NCBI GenBank assembly: GCA_007116205.1
Contig: SKIY01000084.1
Coordinates: 1-10,587, forward strand
Direction: 5' to 3'
From: Candidatus Izemoplasma sp.
GTDB taxonomy: Bacteria; Bacillota_I; Bacilli_A; Izemoplasmatales; Izemoplasmataceae
Length of the DNA: 10,587 nt
Part shown: positions 5,430 to 10,587 of the stretch, piece by piece
How the letters are laid out: each line of letters opens with the position of its first letter
How positions within the stretch are numbered: position 1 is the first letter of the stretch
Program-made: the position numbers and the translations under genes
Notes under the pieces: generated by a model
The model's database searches: none
What the model saw: the letters and a program-made list of their open reading frames with translations, nothing else
Told to the model about the DNA's origin: nothing

Positions 5430-7277
5430 TTAGTCGACTTCTTCGTAATCGGCGTCGATGACGTCGTCATCATCATCGGACTTCGCTGATCCTTTACCAT
5501 TTACATTCGGATCGCCTTCAGTTTTTTCTTGTGCTTGTTGTTCTTGTTGTTTTTGCTCGTATACTTTCGAAGCAAGCGCTTGTGCAACTGTTTCGAGTTC
5601 ACCTTTTTTCGCTTTAATAGCTTCTAAATCATTATCATCAATTGCTTTTTGTAATGCTTCAACTTTTTCTTCAGCATCTTTTTTCTCATCTTCAGAGATT
5701 TGCTCTCCAAGGTCTTTAATCGCTTTATTGGTTGCAAAAATCATTTGATCAGCTTCGTTTTTAAGCTCAGCCTCTTCTTTTAATGCTTTATCTTTTTCAG
5801 CATTTTCTTCTGCTTCTTTAACCATTCGCTCAACATCTTCTTCAGTTAAGCCTTCATTGTTTTTAATCGTAATCTTTTGACTCTTACCAGTGCCTAAATC
5901 TTTCGCATTAACATTGACAATACCATTAGCATCAATGTCGAAAGTAACTTCAATTTGAGGTACACCACGTGGCGCTGGTGGAATATCTGTTAATTGGAAG
6001 CGACCCAATGTTTTGTTTTGGTTTGCCATTGGACGTTCACCTTGTAAAACATGAATATCAACAGCAGGTTGATTATCGGCAGCGGTTGAGAACACTTGTG
6101 ATTTGCTTGTAGGAATCGTCGCATTGCGTTCAATCAGTTTTGTAAAGACCCCACCGAGTGTTTCAATACCAAGTGATAACGGTGTAACATCAAGTAATAA
6201 GACATCTTTAACATCACCAGATAAGACACCTGCTTGAATCGCTGCACCCATCGCAACAACTTCATCAGGGTTTACCCCTTTATTAGGGTTTTTACCGAGT
6301 TCATCTTTAATCGCATCTAAGACCGATGGCATCCGTGTTGACCCACCAACCATTAAGACTTGATGAATATCATTTTTCGTCATTTTAGCATCTTTAAGTG
6401 CACGACGTACTGGCCCTAACGTCTTCTCAACAAGGTCACTTGTTAACTCGTTAAACTTAGCACGTGTTAAACTGGTATCTAAATGCATAGGTCCGTTATT
6501 TCCAACCGTAATATACGGTAATGAAATCGTTGTTTTGGTTACGCCTGATAAATCTTTTTTCGCTTTCTCAGCCGCATCTTTAACGCGTTGCATCGCCATT
6601 TTATCTTTGCGAAGATCAACACCGTTTTCTTTTTTAAACTCAGCGACTAAGTAATCAATAATACGATCATCAAAGTCATCGCCACCTAAACGGTTATCTC
6701 CTGAGGTTGAAACCACTTCAAAAGTACCTTCAGAAAGCTCTAAAATAGAAACGTCGAAAGTTCCGCCACCTAAGTCATAAACCAAGATTGTTTGGTCTTT
6801 ATCTTGCTTATCAATACCATAAGCAAGCGCCGCAGCTGTTGGTTCATTAATAATACGCTTAACGTCTAACCCCGCAATTTTACCAGCATCTTTTGTTGCT
6901 TGACGCTCTGCGTCATTAAAGTATGCAGGGACGGTAATAACTGCTTCTGTGACACTTTCACCAAGATAGCTTTCTGCAGTTTTCTTTAAATTTTGTAAAA
7001 TCATCGCAGAAATTTCTTGAGGCGTATACGTTTTTTTGTTGGCACTAATTTTTTCTTTAAGTCCCATTTTACGTTTTACAGATGAAACTGTATCAGGATT
7101 TGTAACGAGCTGACGCTTCGCAACTTCTCCTACTTGAATCTCACCATCTTTAAACGCAACAACACTTGGTGTTGTACGTCCACCTTCTGGATTTGCAATA
7201 ACTTTTGCTTCTCCACCTTCCATGATTGCAACACATGAATTGGTTGTTCCTAAGTCAATTCCTATAATTTTTCCCAT
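5430..7277 (-). CDS. dnaK: Chaperone protein DnaK (Hsp70)
   Basis: This 615-residue ATP-dependent chaperone binds exposed hydrophobic segments under control of DnaJ and GrpE. The nucleotide-binding domain shows GIDLGTTNS (6-14), IINEPTAAALAYG (142-154), DLGGGTFD (168-175) and GGSTRMP (311-317). The interdomain linker VLLLD is at 359-363. The substrate-binding beta domain (about 370-485) and helical lid (about 490-585) follow, then a Gln/Asp-rich tail. The N-lobe after KRKMG (68-72) lacks the insertion of Gram-negative DnaKs, as in Gram-positive proteins. The last four residues are EEVD, reached at the TAA stop, rather than EEVK plus a few charged residues. The ATG at 7277 follows AAAGGAGATGA. 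The gene starts 19 bases after grpE, and its ribosome binding site follows the tandem TAA codons that end grpE. Confidence 0.99.
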   Translation of the reverse strand: MGKIIGIDLGTTNSCVAIMEGGEAKVIANPEGGRTTPSVVAFKDGEIQVGEVAKRQLVTNPDTVSSVKRKMGLKEKISANKKTYTPQEISAMILQNLKKTAESYLGESVTEAVITVPAYFNDAERQATKDAGKIAGLDVKRIINEPTAAALAYGIDKQDKDQTILVYDLGGGTFDVSILELSEGTFEVVSTSGDNRLGGDDFDDRIIDYLVAEFKKENGVDLRKDKMAMQRVKDAAEKAKKDLSGVTKTTISLPYITVGNNGPMHLDTSLTRAKFNELTSDLVEKTLGPVRRALKDAKMTKNDIHQVLMVGGSTRMPSVLDAIKDELGKNPNKGVNPDEVVAMGAAIQAGVLSGDVKDVLLLDVTPLSLGIETLGGVFTKLIERNATIPTSKSQVFSTAADNQPAVDIHVLQGERPMANQNKTLGRFQLTDIPPAPRGVPQIEVTFDIDANGIVNVNAKDLGTGKSQKITIKNNEGLTEEDVERMVKEAEENAEKDKALKEEAELKNEADQMIFATNKAIKDLGEQISEDEKKDAEEKVEALQKAIDDNDLEAIKAKKGELETVAQALASKVYEQKQQEQQAQEKTEGDPNVNGKGSAKSDDDDDVIDADYEEVD

Positions 7278-7296
7278 ATAAATTCATCTCCTTTTA

Positions 7297-7836
7297 TTAT
7301 TCGCTTACTTTGACCATTGCAGGTCTTATAACTCTATCTTTAAACATGTATCCTTTTTGATACACTTCAATAACCATGTCACTCTTTGTGCCTTCTAATG
7401 GTTCTTTCATAACCGCTTGATGTTTATTTGGATCAAACGGTTGATTTAATGCTTCGATTTCTTTAAGGCCTTCACCTTTTAAAACTTCATACAAATCGCG
7501 ACGAATCATCTCAAAACCTTTTGCATACGGTTTTAGTTTTCCATCTTCTGTTTCATTCATCAACCCCAGCTCGAAGTTATCTAAAGGCGTCAACAAGCTT
7601 TTAACCAAATCAACATTTGCATATTTTCGGTCTTTAATCCGCTCATCGTTCATCCGACGCTTAAAATTTTGTAGCTCTGCTTGATTCCGCAGCAACTTAT
7701 CCTTAAGCGTTGACACTTCCGCTTTCAGCGCTTCAATCTCACTTTCAGCACTTTCTTTTTCTTCTGGTATATCCGCTTGCGTTTCTTCCTTAGTTATTGT
7801 TTCTTCTTCTTTTTCCACTGTTTTTTTCTTTGCCAT
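7297..7836 (-). CDS. grpE: Nucleotide exchange factor GrpE
   Basis: GrpE is a dimeric cofactor that releases ADP from DnaK. The 179-residue protein has a charged, disordered N-terminus (1-30, rich in Lys and Glu), a long coiled-coil helix (about 30-75, IEALKAEVSTLKDKLLRNQ and onwards), and the C-terminal beta domain that contacts DnaK (about 125-179). The C-terminal family signature is visible as FDPNKHQAV (134-142) and VIEVYQKGYMFKDRVIRPA (155-173). The length is normal. The ATG at 7836 follows TAGGAGGC, in which the TAG is the hrcA stop codon, so the two genes are tightly coupled. The 3' end has two consecutive TAA codons. It is the second gene of the heat-shock operon. Confidence 0.98.
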   Translation of the reverse strand: MAKKKTVEKEEETITKEETQADIPEEKESAESEIEALKAEVSTLKDKLLRNQAELQNFKRRMNDERIKDRKYANVDLVKSLLTPLDNFELGLMNETEDGKLKPYAKGFEMIRRDLYEVLKGEGLKEIEALNQPFDPNKHQAVMKEPLEGTKSDMVIEVYQKGYMFKDRVIRPAMVKVSE

Positions 7837-7845
7837 AAACGCCTC

Positions 7846-8862
7846 CTACTTCTTATACAGCTTCGACATATGCGCCGCAAGATATTTTAATAAAGGAATG
7901 ACCTTTTGGTATTCCATCCGTGTCGGACCGACAACGGCGATGGTTCCTTTTTCTCCCTCACGCACTTCGTAAGGGATCATAATTACTGAACAGTTTTTCA
8001 TTGCACTGATTTCATTTTCGCGTCCAATCCGAACCGTCATACCCGTTGATTCACTGTGTTCTACAAGTTTTAAAATATCGTTTTGTTCAAAGAAGTTCAT
8101 TAACTCCCGCACCCGCTCAACATCACTAAACTCGGGCTGGTAAAGCATATTGCTTTGACCTGATAAATAATACTTGCTTTGTGTGAACCGCGTAAAAGCA
8201 TCCAAAAACGTTTCAATGATCTTTTGATTGTAATCAAGTAAATCTTTAATTTTATCATGATTAATATCATAATGAATTTTTTCGCTTACTTGAGAAATTG
8301 GTACATCATACAAAATTTCATTAAAGATTTCAATGACGCGCTTTAACTCATCGGTATTCGTTCCTTTTGGCAATGTGATATTTTTGCTTTCAACATGACC
8401 AAGATTGGTAATAACTAAAAGGACACACATTTCTTCATAAATAGGTACAAGCTCAATCTTTTTAACTCTTGAATTACGAGCCGATGGCCCTAAAGCAATC
8501 GTTGTATAATTCGTTAACTGACTTAAAAGATTCATCGCTTGTTCAATGGCTTCATCGCGATCTAAATCTTGATTTTTAAACAAATCATCAATCAACGACA
8601 TATCCAGCGCAGATTCATCACCATTTTCCCCTAGTAACACCTCAACATAATAATGATACCCTTTTTCACTAGGTACCCGACCACTTGAGGAGTGTGTTTT
8701 TTCTAAAAACCCATCTTCTTCTAAATCCGCCATATCATTGCGGATGGTTGCAGAAGAATATTCAAGTAGTTTAGAAAGCGTCCGAGACCCTACAGGCTCA
8801 GCTGTTTTCACAAACTCTTCTACGATAAGTTTTAATACAATTTTTTGTCTGTCAGTAAGCAT
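7846..8862 (-). CDS. hrcA: Heat-inducible transcription repressor HrcA
   Basis: HrcA represses class I heat-shock operons by binding CIRCE operators and in other species depends on GroEL for activity, so it responds to chaperone demand. The 338-residue product starts with a winged helix-turn-helix (about 1-75): LTDRQKIVLKLIVEEF, a recognition region around SSATIRNDMADLE (36-48) and the conserved GRVPSEKGY (61-69). A GAF-like middle domain and a C-terminal segment (VVGPTRMEYQKVIPLLKYL) follow. The length is typical. The ATG at 8862 is preceded by GAGGTGA with correct spacing. It is the first gene of the operon it controls: two CIRCE copies lie around its promoter, implying autoregulation. It is the only gene in the window ending in TAG, and that codon forms part of the grpE ribosome binding site. 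Confidence 0.98.
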   Translation of the reverse strand: MLTDRQKIVLKLIVEEFVKTAEPVGSRTLSKLLEYSSATIRNDMADLEEDGFLEKTHSSSGRVPSEKGYHYYVEVLLGENGDESALDMSLIDDLFKNQDLDRDEAIEQAMNLLSQLTNYTTIALGPSARNSRVKKIELVPIYEEMCVLLVITNLGHVESKNITLPKGTNTDELKRVIEIFNEILYDVPISQVSEKIHYDINHDKIKDLLDYNQKIIETFLDAFTRFTQSKYYLSGQSNMLYQPEFSDVERVRELMNFFEQNDILKLVEHSESTGMTVRIGRENEISAMKNCSVIMIPYEVREGEKGTIAVVGPTRMEYQKVIPLLKYLAAHMSKLYKK

Positions 8863-8874
8863 GCAATCACCTCA

Positions 8875-8901
8875 TTAGCACTCACAACATCTGATTGCTA
8901 A
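8875..8901 (-). promoter_or_regulatory. CIRCE operator 1 (promoter-proximal, in the leader)
   Basis: Reading the plus strand, TTAGCACTC, 9 bases, GATTGCTAA matches the CIRCE consensus (TTAGCACTC-N9-GAGTGCTAA) with one mismatch in 18. It covers the predicted transcription start and lies one base upstream of the hrcA ribosome binding site, so it may also fold in the mRNA. It is the HrcA binding site. Confidence 0.96.
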
Positions 8902-8905
8902 ACGT

Positions 8906-8934
8906 ATTATAAACCATCGAAGTAGCACTGTCAA
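8906..8934 (-). promoter_or_regulatory. Heat-shock operon promoter (perfect sigma-A consensus)
   Basis: On the minus strand TTGACA (8934-8929) and TATAAT (8911-8906) are separated by exactly 17 bases, a perfect consensus promoter. The predicted start near 8899 falls inside CIRCE 1, and the -35 lies inside CIRCE 2. Such a strong core promoter implies that expression is set by repression. Confidence 0.95.
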
Positions 8935-8948
8935 GAGATGAGTGCTAA
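8922..8948 (-). promoter_or_regulatory. CIRCE operator 2 (over the -35)
   Basis: Reading the plus strand, GTAGCACTG, 9 bases, GAGTGCTAA matches the CIRCE consensus with two mismatches, both at the ends of the left arm; the right arm is perfect. It covers the -35 hexamer. Its centre is 47 bases from the centre of CIRCE 1, between four and five helical turns. Confidence 0.92.
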
Positions 8949-8962
8949 AAAGATAAATTCAT

Positions 8963-8991
8963 TAAAAAATCCGCATTAAATTGCGGATTTT
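8963..8991 (-). terminator. Terminator of the ROK kinase-MBL hydrolase unit
   Basis: A 10-base-pair stem (AAAATCCGCA at 8966-8975 with TGCGGATTTT at 8982-8991) encloses a 6-base loop. On the minus strand it runs into six T. The TAA stop codon of the hydrolase lies at the loop (8978-8976), so the last codons are part of the terminator. It ends 15 bases before CIRCE 2. Confidence 0.92.
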
Positions 8992-9599
8992 ACAAACATA
9001 TTATTGTTTTTTTCATGGGCAATCGTTGTAAATTGTCCATGACCAGGATACACCAAAGTATTATCTTTAAGCTGGTCATAAAGTTTTTTAATAGAAGCTT
9101 CTAACACTGCTTGATCTCCTGTGGGTAAATCGGTACGACCGACCGTTTCTTTAAACAATAAATCCCCAGAAAACACCATGTTTTGATATAAATAACTAAC
9201 ACTACCACGAGAATGCCCTGGTGTATGCAATACGCGAATGGTTTCATCACCTAAAACAAATGTTTTTGTATCATCGATCACTTGAATATGCAGTTTATCT
9301 AACACTTTAAAGCGATCAGACATATACGCCGATAAATTTAAATTCGGATCAAACAAGAAATCCCGTTCATCTTGATGAATATAAATCGTCGCTTCATAAC
9401 GCTCTAACAACTTATTAATCCCGCATATATGATCATAATGGCCATGGGTAAGTAAAACCCCTTCAAGTGTTAAATTGTTATCTTGGATGTATTGATGCAT
9501 GGCTTCGTAGTTAGACCCAGGGTCAATCACATACGCTTTTTGATCATTAGAGACAATATAACAGTTTTCCGCAAAATCGTTAATAATCGCTTTAACCAT
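8976..9599 (-). CDS. Metallo-beta-lactamase-fold hydrolase, glyoxalase II-like (YqgX-type)
   Basis: This 207-residue protein is a cytoplasmic metallo-hydrolase of the GloB/YqgX-like group. It has the metal-binding motif THGHYDH (51-57: H52, H54, D56, H57), the further ligands H129 (TPGHS) and D146 (SGD), and H187 (YPGHG), which complete a two-metal site. It also has VGRTDLP (153-159), typical of the short glyoxalase-II-like subgroup. These enzymes hydrolyse thioesters such as S-lactoylglutathione in some species, but the protein lacks the C-terminal domain of classical glyoxalase II, so the substrate is uncertain. The ATG at 9599 overlaps the kinase stop (ATGGTTAA), and GTGGTGA upstream is a one-mismatch ribosome binding site. 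The 3' end is embedded in the terminator. It is co-transcribed with the kinase gene. Confidence 0.92.
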   Translation of the reverse strand: MVKAIINDFAENCYIVSNDQKAYVIDPGSNYEAMHQYIQDNNLTLEGVLLTHGHYDHICGINKLLERYEATIYIHQDERDFLFDPNLNLSAYMSDRFKVLDKLHIQVIDDTKTFVLGDETIRVLHTPGHSRGSVSYLYQNMVFSGDLLFKETVGRTDLPTGDQAVLEASIKKLYDQLKDNTLVYPGHGQFTTIAHEKNNNMFVKSAI

Positions 9600-10521
9600 T
9601 TTGTTTCACCACTTCAAAACAACCATAAAGCCCTGCCTTATTTCCTAATAAAGCAGCTTGAAAGGTTAACGGGATCTTAATCCCCGTATTAAGATCATGA
9701 TAATGACTTTCAATACGCTCAATTAAAAACACGCCAGCCTCAGAAACACCGCCACCAATTAAAATAGTCTCCGGATTCAACACTAAAGCCATCATTCTCG
9801 AAGCTTTCGCAATCGCAAGGGCAGCTTTATCAATGACATGTAAAGCAAGCTTATCCCCAGTTTTTGCGGCGTCAAAAATCTGTTTCGCGCTATACACCGT
9901 TTCAATACTCGTATTAAAACGCTTATGATCAATATACATCGTTGCTAGCCGTTTAATCCCAGTCGCTGAGGCAACCGTTTCAAAACAACTCGTCTTCCCA
10001 CAGCCACAAACAAAATCAAACATACCAATATCTAAATGTCCAACTTCTGCGGCCAAGCCATGACACCCGCGCCACAGCTTACCATCTAATACAATGCCAC
10101 CACCAATACCAGTCCCAAGCGTAAACATGACTAAAGCATTCGACTTCACTGTGTTTTTGGTATATTCACCAAGCGCCGCTAAGTTCGCATCGTTTTCAAC
10201 AGCGATTAATACTTGGTTGTTTAAATGTTTTAACAACGTCGCTTTGACATCGACTTGTTCCCAGTTTAAGTTCGCAGCTTTAATAACGATACCATCATGT
10301 ACGGTTCCAGGAAAGCCAAGCCCAACACCAAAAACATGCGCTAAATCCTGCGCATCTTCTTTAATTACCTCAGCAATCCCTTCAAGAATCGCCTCATGTC
10401 CAGCACCAACATCAGTTGTTACCGACCAGTCTTTTATAAGAGCACCAGCTTGATTAAAAACGCCATACTTAATCGAAGTGCCACCCACATCCACCGCATA
10501 AATGCGTTTATCCATGGACAT
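9592..10521 (-). CDS. glcK: ROK-family glucokinase
   Basis: This 309-residue sugar kinase probably phosphorylates glucose with ATP to glucose 6-phosphate. The ATP phosphate-binding motif VDVGGTSIKYG is at 10-20. The catalytic region is VENDANLAALGE (108-119) with D111 as the catalytic base, and LGTGIGGGI (135-143) is the second nucleotide motif. The ROK zinc site is visible as AEVGHLD (158-164) with H162, and CGCGKTSCFE (172-181) with C172, C174 and C179. The usual GC of this motif reads SC here, leaving all the ligand cysteines intact. Overall similarity is to B. subtilis GlcK, but other ROK specificities cannot be excluded. The start is ATG 10521 or ATG 10515; neither has a clear ribosome binding site, and a terminator-like hairpin ends just upstream. 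It overlaps the downstream hydrolase gene by 8 bases. Confidence 0.93.
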   Translation of the reverse strand: MSMDKRIYAVDVGGTSIKYGVFNQAGALIKDWSVTTDVGAGHEAILEGIAEVIKEDAQDLAHVFGVGLGFPGTVHDGIVIKAANLNWEQVDVKATLLKHLNNQVLIAVENDANLAALGEYTKNTVKSNALVMFTLGTGIGGGIVLDGKLWRGCHGLAAEVGHLDIGMFDFVCGCGKTSCFETVASATGIKRLATMYIDHKRFNTSIETVYSAKQIFDAAKTGDKLALHVIDKAALAIAKASRMMALVLNPETILIGGGVSEAGVFLIERIESHYHDLNTGIKIPLTFQAALLGNKAGLYGCFEVVKQNG

Positions 10522-10526
10522 TAACC

Positions 10527-10553
10527 AAAAAAAACTTCTTGACGAAGTTTTTT
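10527..10553 (-). terminator. Terminator-like hairpin after rpmG
   Basis: A 10-base-pair stem (AAAAAACTTC / GAAGTTTTTT, 10529-10538 with 10544-10553) encloses a 5-base loop. On the minus strand the stem continues into a run of eight T. It starts inside the L33 stop codon and ends 5 bases before the kinase ATG at 10521. The stem is AT-rich, so termination may be incomplete. Confidence 0.75.
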
Positions 10554-10587
10554 ATTTCTTTTCCTTATGCATGGTTTGTTTACCGCA
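10552..10587 (-). CDS. rpmG: 50S ribosomal protein L33, C-terminal end (truncated by window edge)
   Basis: Only the last 11 residues are in the window: CGKQTMHKEKK followed by TAA at 10554-10552. This agrees with the C-terminus of bacterial L33, which typically ends in a cysteine-containing knuckle followed by a KxTxHKExK pattern. Context helps: in B. subtilis one rpmG copy lies close upstream of glcK. The stop codon overlaps the start of a terminator-like hairpin. The short length limits certainty. Confidence 0.72.
   Translation of the reverse strand, partial: CGKQTMHKEKK

Noticed and set aside
5458..5748. Plus-strand open frame of 96 codons, rich in Ser, Cys and Phe
   Set aside because: It is the antisense of the Lys/Glu-rich DnaK C-terminus, which naturally yields Ser/Phe/Cys-rich reverse frames.
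10094..10453. Plus-strand open frame of 119 codons opposite the ROK kinase
   Set aside because: It is antisense to conserved ROK motifs, with no ribosome binding site or family signal seen.
1..10587. CRISPR array, insertion sequence, tRNA, prophage or defence system
   Set aside because: No direct-repeat arrays, terminal inverted repeats, transposase or integrase motifs, or tRNA cloverleaf patterns were seen; nearly the whole window is covered by conserved housekeeping genes.

Overview
This is a gene-dense, AT-rich chromosomal window from a low-GC Gram-positive (Bacillota/Mollicutes-type) bacterium. All twelve genes, two of them cut by the window edges, lie on the minus strand, so the biological order runs from high to low coordinates. 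Support for this lineage comes from HrcA/CIRCE control of hrcA-grpE-dnaK-dnaJ, strong Shine-Dalgarno sites, sigma-A-type promoters, a DnaK that lacks the N-lobe insertion of Gram-negative DnaKs, and a gene neighbourhood like the Bacillus subtilis yqe/yqf region. Eleven of the twelve stop codons are here: ten TAA plus one TAG, with the twelfth (ybeY) outside the window; counting L33 there is no TGA stop at all. Tryptophan codons I checked are TGG, so the standard code is adequate. A wall-poor relative such as an Izemoplasma, Haloplasma or Erysipelotrichia-like organism is possible, but that is inference only.

Layout in transcription order. (1) At the right edge is the C-terminus of ribosomal protein L33 (rpmG), followed by a terminator-like hairpin. 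(2) A ROK-family glucokinase overlaps a glyoxalase-II-like metallo-beta-lactamase-fold hydrolase by 8 bases; the pair ends in a terminator that contains the hydrolase stop codon. (3) The heat-shock operon hrcA-grpE-dnaK-dnaJ follows. It is driven by a perfect consensus promoter (TTGACA, 17 bases, TATAAT) with two CIRCE operators, one over the -35 and one at the predicted transcript start. A UUCG-capped hairpin sits between dnaK and dnaJ, and a terminator closes the operon. (4) rsmE and mtaB form a two-gene RNA-modification unit with its own promoter. (5) rpsU (ribosomal protein S21) has its own promoter and a strong terminator. (6) An unrecognised lipoprotein gene has its own promoter and terminator. 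(7) phoH starts at TTG and overlaps ybeY, which runs off the left edge.

The shared theme is protein folding and ribosome maintenance: the DnaK-DnaJ-GrpE chaperone machine with its repressor, 16S rRNA methylation (RsmE), tRNA modification at A37 (MtaB), ribosomal proteins S21 and L33, and the YbeY rRNA endonuclease with its usual PhoH neighbour. No intergenic stretch exceeds about 150 bases, and all of them are described by promoters, operators or terminators.

I found no mobile element, CRISPR array, tRNA, phage gene or defence system. This is an ordinary core region. The points most worth a second look are the double CIRCE arrangement, a DnaK ending exactly in EEVD, the UUCG hairpin between dnaK and dnaJ, the ROK gene that begins right after a terminator with no visible ribosome binding site, and the unassigned lipoprotein inserted into this conserved neighbourhood.
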